Assembly: GCF_032854445.1 (NCBI RefSeq)
Contig: NC_088305.1
Span: 32,639,645-32,703,644, forward strand
DNA length: 64,000 bases
Origin: Liolophura sinensis
Taxonomy: Eukaryota > Mollusca > Polyplacophora > Chitonida > Chitonidae
Reading direction: 5' to 3'
In this document: positions 1-11,077 of the stretch, piece after piece
Position numbering within the stretch: position 1 is the first letter of the stretch
Layout: every line of letters begins with the position of its first letter
Notes under the pieces: model-generated
Databases searched by the model: none
Seen by the model: only the letters and a program-made list of their open reading frames with translations
Told to the model about the DNA's origin: nothing
Program-made: the position numbers and the translations under genes

Positions 1-432
1 TGGTTGACATTCTCGGTTATTACTTGGGTGAAACTTACTATACTGTATTTGAAGCGCTCTGATTCTAATTCATCCTTAGGGGTAGGTACCAATAGATGGT
101 TCCATCTTATCTTCTCAGTGATTTTATTGCACGTTGAGGAGTAGTGATATCGAAGAGAGATTAAAAGAGGAAGGTGGTGTGCCTCTGACCTACCACACAG
201 ACAAACTGTTGTATATGCCAGCAGAAACCACGCAGTAATTCAAAACGGTCGCCTCATTATGACATATATAAGTAAATACTCCCTTTCCTTCATCACCACC
301 GAAGAGATGACCTAACATATTCGGAATGAGAACGAACACGTATCCAGGAGCGATCTACCGAATTGGTTCGTCACATTATGCTGAATTGTTTGTTTGACGC
401 CGGTTAGCGCATATTCTTCAAAATCAAGGACC
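1..432. other. Flank at the start of unit 1, no gene seen
   Basis: Noncoding-looking sequence repeated at 28660-29090 and 49231-49664. The short ORFs here carry no recognisable domain. Confidence 0.7.
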
Positions 433-754
433 GGCCCCGATAGCACAGTTGGTAGAGCGTCCGCGTCGGGAGCGGTAGATCTAGGGTCAATCCTGTGTTG
501 GATCACACCCAAGAGGAAGTTCTAGCTTCCTCGCTTGGTGTTTAACATCAGGGGGATAATGCAACGACTACTTGACCCGTATCAGTATAATGGCTCGGGC
601 TGGGCGGTTTACTTGCCTTCAGTAAGTCGCTTCGGTGAAGGAGCACTGGATAAAATAGCGGTGGAAATCCGTCCTGCAACAAGGAGGCATATTACATACA
701 CTCAACGAACTCCATCGTCGTCGTATAACTGAAAAAGTGTTAAGTACGACGTTA
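433..754 (+). repeat. tRNA-derived SINE (unit 1)
   Basis: Begins GGCCCCGATAGCACAG. A pol III A box is visible at 441-452 (TAGCACAGTTGG) and a degenerate B box at 484-493 (GGGTCAATCC), spaced as in a tRNA head. A tRNA-unrelated body follows, ending near the GTCGTATAACTGAAAAAGTG and TTAAGTACGACG block. I recognise this head-plus-body layout as a common molluscan SINE; that family assignment is from memory. An antisense ORF across the head is a chance reading frame of the repeat. Confidence 0.8.
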
Positions 755-764
755 GCCACTGCAC

Positions 765-1677
765 TGTAACCGCCGTTACACAGGGTATTATTCTCCCAAC
801 AATTTGTGTGTTATCTAAATTGTACATTTTAGGAAATCCGTTTTCACTTTATTTGTTTTTATGCATAGCTTCTTCAGCAACATAGGTTTAGGTTTTTACG
901 TTACCACGGACCGACGTACAAGTGAAGGTGGTAAAACTCCACCCACCTGTGTGTTTGTGCTTTATTCTCATGATTTCGGACGTGTTCCAACCCACAATGT
1001 CAGTCACATTTTTTCTTAGGACTCTAAGCTCATCCTGCCTTTTGGATTTAACACTGACAGACTGTTATCTTCCGTGAAGTGCTCGTAGTTCACAGCTGTG
1101 TCAATTTACCGATTCACCACGAGGTAGCCGAACTTTGATATTATTCGAACTAGAATAATTTCCGCTTATGGTGATAGAAGCTATTTTATTGTCCATTTGT
1201 ATAGTTTAGTTGAGTACATGTAGCACATAAAATGTATAATAACATGGTAAAAGGAAATATTGAAAAACTACGTTGTTAGACCTAAAGTACACAACGTAAG
1301 CGAAAACTCTGTTCCACATACGCGTAGTGATACATACATGCGTAATGTGGCTGTACGTATTTTCATTGTGACGTGTTTAATGTAGTCCGTTTACTAAAGC
1401 AGGGATGTAACTCGAAGCCTCATATGATGCAAGGTGTACAATGTGGATGTCACCGAATGTAAACAACCGTACTGGCTGACAATTATGTTATTCTGTTACT
1501 GATAAACAGCTGCGTTTCATTCTTTTCTACAGACTTTTACCTTTCCATTCTCCATGCAACTGTGGATCGTACAGTTATTAAACTGTCAATGGAACTTGAT
1601 AAACTGTCGTTGGTTTAGTTATTTGAGAGTGCGGGTTATCTTGGTGCCTAAGTTCCCACTCTTTGTGGGAAGAGGCA
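765..1677 (+). repeat. 5' LTR of BEL/Pao (unit 1)
   Basis: Matches the 3' LTR at 5266-5911 in blocks (TATTCTCCCAAC, AATTGTACATTTTA, ACATGTAGCACAT, CATGCAACTGTGGATCGTAC). It contains a segment of about 260 bases (roughly 889-1152) that the 3' LTR lacks. Near its 3' end, 1653-1671 forms a perfect 7-bp hairpin, TTCCCAC / GTGGGAA. Confidence 0.8.
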
Positions 1678-1852
1678 TGATAGTAAAAGTACTGTCGACC
1701 AGCCAAACCTTAGAATGCACGATATCATACCTGGACGGACTTGATGATCCCAGGTGGACAGGATCTTTAAACGTGAGTGAAGGAGACACTCAGGATTCGG
1801 AAACAACTGTGAAACGGACAGTTGCGCTAACTGATCAGGGTAGTAAACTACT

Positions 1853-2356
1853 ATGAAAACCCACCTTAACAATGTGAAGGGTGTGTGGAAAAAACTGCAA
1901 CATGTGTTTACAGAATCTCAGTCCGAGAAAAACATCATGGTGTTGCGTGAAAGGCAGAAGATTTCTACATCTCTACAAGAAGTATCAAAAGACCACATCT
2001 TATTTCCACAGCTTAGTAAAGCTGCAGAAAGTTATCAGGAATGTGCTACCTGTACTGCCATTGATGAAGGCAGACAGGAGAGGGTTCAAGAGACGCTCAT
2101 ACTAATTGATGTGAATATTCAGGAGCTATTGAATTCTGTATTTCACAGAACATCGTCTTCAAAATACCAAGTCTCCAGTAAAGGTTCATTTCCTTCAGTG
2201 ATAGCTAAGAAGCAGGCTAAAGCTGATACTGCAAGAGCTAGGGCTAAATATGCTGCAACGGAAACTGATCGTCGGAAACGTCAAGCTGTAGTGGAAGTAG
2301 AAAACAAGGGTAAGGATGCAGAGCTCACATCTGACCTTGACCTTCTTAGGATTTAA
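1853..2356 (+). pseudogene. gag: BEL/Pao gag remnant (unit 1)
   Basis: Open 167-codon stretch. It begins with the helical segment NNVKGVWKKLQHVFTESQSE, followed by a basic/acidic heptad-like region with KKQAKADTARARAKYAATE and RRKRQAVVEVE. This is the usual layout of the N-terminal coiled-coil part of BEL gag. There is no zinc knuckle and the frame is lost just after DLDLLRI, so the nucleocapsid part is missing. Upstream, an in-frame stop separates it from more gag-like sequence (ETTVKRTVA) that runs back to the LTR. The product would be a structural protein of the retroelement particle. Confidence 0.75.
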
Positions 2357-2868
2357 ACGAGTCTTCGAATGCGAGAAGCGTAAAATCTCGCCATGCTCAA
2401 TCCATTTTGCGATTACCAGTGGAGTAATTGTTTACAAAACAAGTGAATATGTGAAACAACTGGAACACGAAAGCGGGAAAGACGTAATCGTCCGTTACTT
2501 TGAATCACAATCTGTTGGGTTAAGGTCTGTAACGCTCGAACTGTATCTAATACCGCTTAACCTGGAGCTAGGGGCCTTAACGGCAGCCATGCTCATTACA
2601 TCTGCATGATGTCTTTATGTACAGTTGCTATCAAAGAGCAACTGAGATACCTTGTTTAATGGTTATTTGACCTGGAACTCATTCATAGACTACGGATTTG
2701 AACTTTGATATGGGATTCATGTCTGGAATCTCCACTGTCTGACCGGTATAATTGAAAACTGATGTCCGCTTCTCTCTTGTGTGTCACCGGCTTTATTTCC
2801 TATTTGTTAATTTAATTAATTTAATTAATTTCTTTCATACCTTTGTCTTTGAGAGCTGGTGTTAAACG

Positions 2869-5182
2869 TTGTTTTGGACAGTTCTTGACAGTTCGTACAT
2901 ACCCGGTGGTAGACGACCAAAGCAACGCGTCATTAGCCAAAGCCGAGCTTTTGGATCAATTAGACATACACACTCAACCTTTCCGTACACACTTTCGTCA
3001 TGTGCAGGTGTTATCAAGACCTCGGGAACACGAACTAGCGGCCTAGTCGCCAAATCTGTCGACGAAGACGCAGAATTTCAGCTTCCAAATTTGACTGAAT
3101 GGGACAGGATTCCAAACCAAAGAGAGGAAATTCCACCTCATGTAGCAGAAAACTATCCACATCTGCGAGGCCTTTCCAGCTATATTCCCCTAATGGACGA
3201 CGAGGCCGAGATACTCTTACTGATAGGACGAGACTTGCCAGAACAGCATCATGTGAAAGATCGAAGGATTTGCCCAAAGAGCACACTATCTGCCCAAAAA
3301 CTACACTTAGGATGGGCGATAGTTGGTTTGTTTAGGCGGAATTAACCGACCTAAGTAAGTCAGTGTGCTCAAAACCAGTATCCTACCGCATGGACGACCA
3401 AACTTTGAGATTTTGGATTATGATCAGATCATTTACCCATGCAACGAAGCATGGGATTGTTGTGGGACCTCAACTCTGATACCTTCACCTTCAAGGTTTC
3501 GTCAAGTGATAAACCGTATACCAGGAGAGGAATTCTGTCGTCAGTCAATAGTCTCCTTTGCATATTATGGGACTGTCCACTTTTCACTTTTTTCTTCGCT
3601 GAAGAGAGTTCAAATATTCACACTTGCGTTTGTCGCGCCCGTATCCCTTCAAGGAAAGTTGCTTCTGCAAGAGCTCATTACGCACACTAAGGACGGGAAC
3701 GAACCTCTGTCACCTGACCTTGAAGAACAATCGGAACATTGGACGGATTCTTCCAGATCTGTGGAGAATTTGAACACACCAATTACCTACGGAACGACAC
3801 CAGACTACCAGAGAATGAGATTCAAATCTCCTATGACGCTTCACAGAAGGCCCTTGCCGCAGCCGGCGAATTAAAGACGACTACTGCCTCAGAAACTTGG
3901 AGATTTATTCTAGGCAAAGCAAGAGTATCCCTACTTTACGCTCAGAACACACCACGTCTAGAACTATGTGCAGCCGTCCTAGCTGTCGAGATATCTGAAG
4001 TCATTTCAGAGCACATTAAATCCAACCCAACAAGGTAAGATTCTAAACGGAGAGTAAGATTGTTCTCGGATACATCGCCAGCGAAACTCGTACATTCTGT
4101 GTATATGTGACAGAGTCAGCAGGATCAGAAAATCAAATAATCCAGAACAGTGGTCATTCGTACCAACGGATGGCAATCCAGCTGATATAGCAACTCGAGT
4201 GACAAAGCCTACAGTGAAAGCCATTGGCACATAGCTAACAGGTCTGGTGAGACGCTTCGAGGAAACCAATAACTTTTCACCCTTGGTCGAACAGGACGAC
4301 CAAATAATTACTTTATCAACATCAGCATCTCCACCTCCAGAACTTGGATCAAGTCGCTTTGAGCGCTTTTCTGCATGTCAAGGACTGACCAGGACGTTAA
4401 GCAACCTGAAACACATATGCCGCTGTTTTATAAATGATCTCAGAGGATTCATCTTTATTCGAGGAGCCGTCATTGAGTTCGGGTCCGATAGAGGAAGTAA
4501 CTTCGTCTGAGCAACGGTTAGCTTAAAGATAGACACCATAAATGTGGGGTCTGCACCTACGAGGAATTTTCTGTATAACAAGGGAACAACGTGGGTGTTC
4601 AACCCGCCACGTTCCTCCCACGTTAAAGGCGTGTGGGAACGCATGATTGGTGTCAGCCGAAGGATTTTGGACTCGATATTGATGGACAACATATCCACCA
4701 GACACTTAACCCACGAAGCGCCAACTACAGTTCTGGCAGAGGTGAGTGCCATAATAAACGCTCGTCCCATTGTTCTAGTCAACACGGATCCGGAATCTCC
4801 AATAATCTTATCCCCTGCCCAGTTGTTGACACACAAAAGCAACCCAGTGATAGAACCCCTACGAGGCTGGAGTACTAAAGGCCCAGTAGAAACGAGTTCA
4901 GACAATAGCTGATACATTGTGGAAGAGATGGTGTTGTGAATATTTGAACTCTCTTCAGTGAAGACAAAAGTTGGCAGTCCCAATATGTGCAAAGGAGACG
5001 TCGTCTTACTGAAGGACAAGGGCGCTCATCGCAATGAATTGCACGTTGGTCTCATCGTTCGACCGCTTCCTGGAACAGACAGGAAAGTGCGAAAAGACCA
5101 ATTTCGCGTGTCGAGGAATGGCAAAGCCATTGTGTATACCCGACCCATCACTGACATAATCCCATTGTTGTCACCGTGGTGA
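2869..5182 (+). pseudogene. pol: BEL/Pao pol remnant (unit 1)
   Basis: Read across frames, the domain order is clear. Aspartic protease/DUF1758-like: VVDDQSNASLAKAELLDQL near 2895-2960, LPNLTEWDRIPNQREEIPP and AEILLLIGRDLPEQHHV near 3080-3250. Then directly the end of RT ([20 protein letters not shown], 3442-3501) and FVAPVSLQGKLLLQELITH. RNase H: EIQISYDASQKALAAAGEL, and RLELCAAVLAVEISEV near 3957-4003. Integrase end: FGSDRGSNFV, VKGVWERMIG, LAEVSAIINARP, SPAQLLTHKSN (4465-4850). C-terminal domain: GDVVLLKDKGAHRNELHVGL to the stop at 5182. The RT fingers and palm are absent and many frameshifts and stops are present, so it cannot make enzyme. Confidence 0.85.
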
Positions 5183-5265
5183 TTGTATTTTAACACCTAC
5201 CTCAGGTGACACCCCAGTAACCACTGATATGGAAGTATGGCATCTTTACAGATACCAGGCGGGAA

Positions 5266-5911
5266 TGTACAGGAACCGCCGATACAGAGGGTATTTTTCT
5301 CCCAACTATTTGTGTCTTATCTGAATTGTACATTTTAAGAAATCCGTTTTCACGGATTTGTTTTATGGATAGTTTCCTCAGCAACATAGGCTTAAATTCC
5401 GCTTATGATGATAAAAGCTGTTTTATTGTCCATTTGTATAGTTTAGTTTAGTACATGTAGCACATGAAAATGTATAATAACATGGTAAAAGGAAATATTG
5501 AAAAACTATGTTGTAAGACCTAAAGTACACAATGTAAGCATAAACTCTGTTCCACAAACGCGTAGTGATACATACATGAGTAATGTGGCTTTACGTATTG
5601 TCACTATGACGTGTTTAATGTAGTCCGTTTATTAAAGTAGGGATGTAACTTGAAGTCTCATATGATGCAAGGTGTACAATGTGGATGTCACCGAATGTAA
5701 ACAACCGTTCTGGCTGACAATCATGTTATTCTGTTATTGATAAACAGCTGCGTTTCATTCTTTTCTATACACGTTTACCGTTCTATTCTCCATCCAACTG
5801 TGGATCGTACAGTCATTAAAATGTCAAAGGAACTTGATGAACTGTTGATGATGTAATTATTTGAGAGTGCGGGTAACTTAGTGCAAATCCCACTCTCTGT
5901 GGGAAGAGGCA
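5266..5911 (+). repeat. 3' LTR of BEL/Pao (unit 1)
   Basis: Shorter partner of the 5' LTR. It joins CATAGGCTTA directly to AATTCCGCTTATG where the 5' LTR has about 260 extra bases. It is followed by TGATAACCCC, then the antisense LINE fragment. Confidence 0.8.
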
Positions 5912-5932
5912 TGATAACCCCAAAGAAATCAC

Positions 5933-6520
5933 TCACTCAAAATCAGGGTTGATAAAACGATCTCGATCAGTTAAAAGACACGATGTACGAGCACTGAAGT
6001 TCTCTCCAAGGATGAGTAACGGATCAGATGGACAGATCGCCGAGGTCTTAACAGTTAAGTTCTCCAGTACCAAAACGCCTTTTTTCTCCTGCTCGCTACC
6101 AGTGGATTGAAAGGGCGAATCACTTGGAGGTACATATAAACAGCCATGCACAACGTCACATTGGAGGCTTAGAAATGAACTGTTTACTTTAAAGGAAAGT
6201 CAAAAGTGGGTTCTGATGACGGGGGTAAACCATTTAGATACATGCAATATGTATAAACACACATATGCCCCGCATGGTCGGCCACGGGCAGACTGCACAG
6301 CCGGCACACAGAACGCAACATAGTCAGTCACAAATTCGGCTAGTACGCCTTTGGAGTATTTACACCAGGTTGCGACAAAGCCCAGAAACTTTAAACTCAT
6401 GAAGGCTCAAAAAAGTCAGTGTCATTAAACTTAGAATCCAACCCTTTAATATCTCAGAACAAGAAATATAATTCGTCCTACGGTCAGCGTCCTATTCCTT
6501 CTCCCGTCTCCACGTGGTTA
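5933..6520 (-). pseudogene. LINE apurinic-type endonuclease fragment (unit 1)
   Basis: Read on the minus strand, frames together show the pattern of a non-LTR retrotransposon endonuclease: a start like DIKGLDSKFNDTDFF, then GFVATWCKYSKGVLAEFVTD (the ETW-type block), SARGRPCG leading into a CVYI-type strand, CLYVPPSDSPFQST, and LLILGENFSART, which corresponds to the family's GDFNART catalytic loop. There are several frameshifts and the loop is disturbed (GENFSART), so it is dead. No RT follows on this side. Confidence 0.6.
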
Positions 6521-6639
6521 ACGCCATGTGAAGCGAGATCTACGATTACCAACTTGCCTTTTCCTAGTATCCTGATTTACCGTCTGTCCACAGATCCCTT
6601 AGACTTTTCCGTTGTCTCAATGTCAGATCGTTAGACACG

Positions 6640-8597
6640 CCTATACCTTTGTCCATGATTTTCTACTTACCTTTTATCCATCTTGTTACCCCACAGCAGG
6701 AACTTACATATTATAGGTCTTGGTTTACCATCCGAAGTTGACTCAACCCGCACGTAATGCTTGTATATCACATTTTACCTCAGACATATCATAGATCCTT
6801 TCTGACCTAAACCCACTTATTTCGGCTAAAATTGATTATAGGTCAGGAGGAATCGTTCGGCGTTCCCGGTTAGCCCCAATGTCCCCTTAGGTAGTTAGGT
6901 GAGTGATCCAAACACCACTGGTCCCATGAACTACGTGTAAGCTCACTGGACATGTTGGTAGCTGGAAGCGCGACCCGCCTACATAAAAGCTGCAGTTGGC
7001 GTTTGTACGGAGGCTACCTGGCTGTTCCCCGACCCCGTGGAAGAATATAAAGTAATGAAGTAAGACGGATTTATGCAAATAAAAGCCGTGAACAATTTCC
7101 AGTGACAAAAGAAAGACGCAAGGGATGTTCTGCGGGATTGAATTAAATCAGTATCCAAATCGTGTATTATGTAAATTGATAAATTGTCGATCATCGAAAC
7201 AGCTATCTTAGTTGGGTTGTGAATAACGTTTAGGTTTACACTAAAATGTAGCCAACACTATCATGTGATGTAGTTGGATCGCTTAAACATAATTTACCAT
7301 CGACTTTGTTGTTCGTAATGTAGCACATTACGTCTTAACCTATCTCTGTCAAACTTGTATCACTGAGTGGTATAAATATGATATAATATCATGATAATTC
7401 CTATAAAATTGACCGAAACTACTTCTCCATCGTCGTGGTATTAATCTTTCTGAATAATGTTTGTTTTCTTTTTGCATTTGCATCGGTTAATTTGTAGGTG
7501 TTGATTTTTGTGCTACTGTTGAGATTCTGTTGAACTTGTCACAACTGCTTTTTAGACAAATATTATCTATAATCAGCAGCGAATTTTTTTTTTTTTTTTT
7601 TTTGCACCAATCAGAACACTAACTTCCATATGCAACAGCCTTTGGTTCATCCCCATTTCCACTAACCATTTTTATACATGTGGATGTGCGTTGAATTACT
7701 TGTACCTAATGTACTCCATTCTGTCTGAATGCATTTTCCATTCCCCGCCCCCCAAGTTTTCGATGATTTCAGTCAATATATTTTCTAGATGTAATGGTCC
7801 CTTTATTGTTTTGACTCAAAAAATCCACTGGTTTCTAATGGAAGTATTTTATGATTGTTTTCTTCATTTCTATGCCTAGTGGCATATACTAGCAAACATT
7901 GTACCATTGCTAATGTTACACGTAAAGTTGCATTTCCGCCTTAGCCAGTGGTTAATAGACGATCAGAATATTTTATCTTTTTCACATTGGAGAAGTAAAT
8001 GTTCAGTTGTTTCTTTCTCTTTGTTACCAAGTTCGCTAACACATCATTCTGTTTCCTACCAGTTTTGTGAAGATACGATTTTTAGAACATATCGAGTGCA
8101 AAAATTTTCACCGAAAATCTTGTATCTCCAATACTTTTGACATAGAAAGAAAGAAATAATCTTTGCATTGATATAGTTGCTGCTCCTGTAGAACATTTCT
8201 CCCATAAAGACCTGTATTTCCTGCAGGATTCTGTTCAGATGCACAAAACTGACCTATTGTCTGTTTGCATAACTTTAATAACAACGATCAATCTGATTGC
8301 TTGAATACAGGCATCGGAATTTGATTTGACAATGCATTGGTGAATTACTATGACATTCACTTTGTGCTTTTATCTGGTCATTTGATGACATGGTGTTATA
8401 TTCGGTTATGCTTTAAATTAATTTAGATTGAGCTAGTGGCTGCACGTTTTATAATTTGGGAAACAGTCGATGTTTGTCCCATACAGCATTTACACCTCAC
8501 TGAATCAACTGTTAAGTAAGACATCAACGAGTTTAGCCAGAACCTTTTCATTAATTAGCTGTGTACTGATTCCAGTCCTTTCTATTATGTATAACAG
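6640..8597. other. Intron-like stretch before ankyrin exon 1 (unit 1)
   Basis: No coding region recognised. Includes a 20-T run at 7584-7603, which is shorter in the other units (8-12 T), and AT-rich DNA up to the exon 1 acceptor. Repeated in units 2-4. Confidence 0.6.
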
Positions 8598-8696
8598 AAT
8601 GGGGAGACACCTTTACATCAGGCGGCTTTATATGGGAACGAAGATTTTGTTCGTATTTTGGTGGAGCAGGGCGCCAACGTCAACACACAGAATTCA
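8598..8696 (+). CDS. Ankyrin-repeat exon 1 (unit 1)
   Basis: A 99-bp exon encoding exactly one 33-residue ankyrin repeat, read in phase 0. It starts NGETPLHQAALYGNEDFV and ends LVEQGANVNTQNS, a very good match to the ankyrin consensus (G-TPLH-AA--G---V--L---GA-VN). Acceptor TATAACAG before it and donor GTAAGT after it. Ankyrin repeats stack to make protein-binding surfaces; the partner is unknown. The 33-codon length and the exact phase make it symmetric, so a copy can be added without breaking the frame. Inferred to belong to one multi-exon gene running through the array. Confidence 0.85.
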
Positions 8697-9176
8697 GTAA
8701 GTAGTTATCTTCGATATTTTAATAATAATAATAATAATAATAACACCGTTTTTTTTCAGACACCAAGGTCCATAGGAACAGAAAGGTATACAAAAGAAGT
8801 AAGAAAAACATCAAAATACCAGGAGGACAAAATGCTTTTACAAAATATGTTTTAGGGTACGTGAACGCAACACTAGGCTCTGTTTGGGGTTTTTGAGTAC
8901 ATTCTTTCACCGTTCATATCTGTAAAGGATTTAAATAGACTTTCGGACTGCTGTTGTGCAAAACTTTCTAAATACCTATTATTTAAGGGGGACAATTTAA
9001 GGACGGTGACTGCACTTGCCTTGATGTTTCTGTAGAATGGACACAAAACTACTAAAATTTATAAATGTCATGCTGGCGATGAAATTGTGAAACTTGTTCT
9101 GTGTTTTAATGGAATATACCATGTCATATCTGTTTTTCATGTCATTTTTTACTGATTCCTCATTGTGTTTACACAG
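8697..9176 (+). other. Intron between ankyrin exons 1 and 2 (unit 1)
   Basis: A 480-base GT-AG intron (GTAAGT ... TTTACACAG). Contains an (AAT)n microsatellite at 8721-8743. Confidence 0.75.
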
Positions 9177-9275
9177 AAAAGACAAACAGCTTTACACCTG
9201 GCAGCCTCACGTGGTACCATGGGTCTTCTACGTCTACTGGTAGAGAAGAGCGCTGATGTAAACCTACAGGATCAG
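9177..9275 (+). CDS. Ankyrin-repeat exon 2 (unit 1)
   Basis: A second 99-bp, phase-0 exon encoding one ankyrin repeat: KRQTALHLAASRGTMGLL, then RLLVEKSADVNLQDQ. Acceptor TTTACACAG, donor GTACGT. It lies 480 bases after exon 1 and continues the repeat stack in register. The GTMG segment replaces the usual GH--V. Confidence 0.85.
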
Positions 9276-10245
9276 GTACGTGGTTCTTGGCTACGGAATA
9301 TTTTAACACTATTCATGTTGTGTTTTTCTCCTCATAACCTAAACACTACACAGTTACATACAGTGATCGTAGCTGGATATTGACATGTTCTTTCACCGCC
9401 ACTCAATGTCTTCTTTTAAATCTTCCTTTTTCTTTTGTTTTACTACTCGTTTGTTGGCTATTTTTATTTAAGTAGTTTACTTGTGTGTTTCTATCTCCCA
9501 GTAGTTTGGACTTGGGCGGTTCTGTCGTGCAGGCAGCCAAACATTTCAACTAGGCATCAAAATAGATATTCGCAAGCTATCCGTCAACTCAGACATACGT
9601 TGCGGGTCAAAAGTCACAAGATGAATTATCAATTTTGCGTCGCTGAACACTCACCAATGTTTAAGAAAGTATTTTCAAATTCAGTTTACTCAGACTGAAA
9701 GATCATATGTCTGAATACAGTTTAACAAACATTTTCGATCACTTCGATCATTTGCGCATGTGTTTTTATTATATATACAAGGAGCCTCTATAGCAATGTT
9801 TGCCGTATTTGTAAAGCTGTGTGAATGAACTTATAAACGTAAGAACTTTTGAAATCGTTACATTCTTAGAGACACCAGCATATTGAAACAAAGCGGAACG
9901 ACATTCCCTTAACAAATGTAGCCCAGCTACGCTTCCCTTGGGAATATAGATGGATTGCCCGGTTGTAGCAAATGTTTACATGATAAATATGGAACCCTTT
10001 CTAGCACCTCATACCTTTGGAATCGTCATAATGCGGACCTGTATCTTAGTAGAGGCCGTATTTTTGAACAGTAGATATTTATATGATAGTACAACTTCCA
10101 TCAAGTCTGTTCCAAGCCGTTATCCTTCAAGTAAGGAACAATAGCACCCAAACTCCAAACCTCTAGGACCTCTAATGCATCAGACACATGGTTGTACAGC
10201 TTAAGCATATATGACACACATAATGGAGAAGAGATTTGAAAAAAC
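9276..10245. other. Intron-like stretch after ankyrin exon 2 (unit 1)
   Basis: No recognisable coding sequence or family. An 87-codon ORF at 9435-9698 recurs in all units but has no domain I can name and no splice context, so I treat it as chance. Confidence 0.55.
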
Positions 10246-10380
10246 TGTCCAACCTGCGGATGGTCGTGGGTTTCCCACGGGCTGTTCCCGGCTTCCACTC
10301 AACATAATGCTGGTCGCCGTCGTATAAGTGAAATATTCTTGAGTATGGCGTAAAACACCAATCAAATAAATAAATAAAAA
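10246..10380 (+). repeat. SINE 3' part with A-rich tail (unit 1)
   Basis: Contains GTGGGTTTCCCACGGGCTGT, TAATGCTGGTCGCCGTCGTA, then AAGTGAAATATTCTTGAGTA and a CACCAATCAAATAAATAAAT tail. I recognise this as the widespread SINE tail of molluscs and relatives. The 5' head is not visible. It abuts the LINE linker fragment. Confidence 0.75.
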
Positions 10381-10384
10381 ACTT

Positions 10385-10880
10385 CCCCCAGTTAGTCTGT
10401 GCAGGCCTTGGGATTTACCAACTTCACATTTATTGAAGTTAAATGCAGTTTCTTCCTCACAGATTGCGCTGTTCAAGATTTCATTACTTTCAAACTGATC
10501 TAAATCTTCATATTTCTCAAATGCGTTATCTTTACCCACGTTAACGTTAATCGGGTCCTTAAAATAGTTAAACAGTCCATGTTTCGGATTGGGATTACGA
10601 GGATTTGGGGAGTGAATACGACGGAGTATAGACCAAAAATGTTTGTCATTTACTGATTGCTGAAGGGATTGCCGTTGATGTGATTTTCAAACATATTTCT
10701 TGGATCGTATACAGGATTTACACTTAGTGCAATGTGATGTACATATGGAGAGATTACTGTTGCAGCGATCCTTTCTAAGTATCCGGAAGGCACGCCTACA
10801 TCCCCTTTCGATGCCATACATTTCCGGTCATACCACTTATTTCTGAATTTTCAGAGAGACGCACGAATTTTCACTTGAAT
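10385..10880 (-). pseudogene. LINE ORF2 linker fragment before RT (unit 1)
   Basis: Minus strand: KWYDRKC, later DKHFWSILRRIHSPNPRNPN, then ESNEILNSAICEEETAFNFN and KSQGLHRLTGG, which matches the stretch just upstream of RT in non-LTR elements (ILN--I---E---A-----GKS-GLDGLTGEF). It is cut off by the SINE tail just where RT motif 1 should begin. About 170 bases between KWYDRKC and the DKHFW part are absent from the unit 2b copy. Confidence 0.55.
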
Positions 10881-11077
10881 GCAGTCTGCAGCACATTAGA
10901 ATCTTGGATAATAATTTTACGCTGTGGTTGACATTCTCGGTTATTATTTGAGTGAAACTTACTATACTGTGTTTGAAGCGCTCTGATTCTAATTCATCCT
11001 TAGAGGTAGTTTCCATCTTATTTTCTCAGTGACTTTATTCCATGTGGAGGAGTAGTGATATCGAAGAGAGATTACAG

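Larger units (their letters stand above)
765..5911 (+). mobile_element. BEL/Pao LTR retrotransposon, internally deleted (unit 1)
   Basis: Long direct repeats at 765-1677 and 5266-5911, both starting TGTA and ending near GGCA, flank gag- and pol-like coding remnants. The internal part is only about 3.6 kb, against roughly 5-6 kb in complete elements. What remains in order: gag coiled-coil region, aspartic protease (DUF1758-like), end of reverse transcriptase plus RNase H, integrase, and the C-terminal DUF5641-like domain. The core of reverse transcriptase is missing. The same deletion is present in all four copies, so it is older than the array. No target-site duplication can be claimed. Confidence 0.88.
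1..10924 (+). repeat. Tandem segmental-duplication unit 1 (type A)
   Basis: This unit starts with the same TGGTTGACATTCTCGG sequence that recurs at 10925, 28660, 39342 and 49231. Contents in order: flank, SINE, BEL/Pao element, antisense LINE endonuclease fragment, intron-like DNA, two ankyrin exons, SINE tail and antisense LINE linker fragment. It is near-identical to unit 3 over its whole length, down to the same TE breakpoints. Type A is defined by the retained 155-775 block (SINE plus the start of the 5' LTR), which type B lacks. The true left edge may lie outside the window. Confidence 0.9.

Noticed and set aside
433-505. Possible functional tRNA gene
   Set aside because: A and B boxes are present but the arms do not pair as a cloverleaf, and the sequence continues into a SINE body; it recurs only with the repeat unit.
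312-512. Minus-strand ORF over the SINE head
   Set aside because: A reading frame of the SINE itself, found wherever the SINE is; no splice or protein evidence.
5911-5935. Target-site duplication of BEL
   Set aside because: Short repeats near the LTR ends are not the same on the two sides with confidence, and LTR ends are only approximate.
8056-8244. Minus-strand ORF repeated in units 1-3
   Set aside because: Low-complexity reading of intron DNA; frames and stops vary between units.
8721-8743. (AAT)n tract as a CRISPR or regulatory array
   Set aside because: Ordinary microsatellite within an intron; length varies between units.
9435-9698. 87-codon ORF conserved in all units (also at 27282, 38149 and 47690)
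   Set aside because: Its conservation follows from the segmental duplication; no domain, no splice signals, Phe/Leu-rich as expected from T-rich DNA.
10385-10880. LINE linker and LINE endonuclease fragments as one element
   Set aside because: On the minus strand the linker lies upstream of the endonuclease within a unit, the wrong order for one collinear LINE, and they are over 3.8 kb apart.
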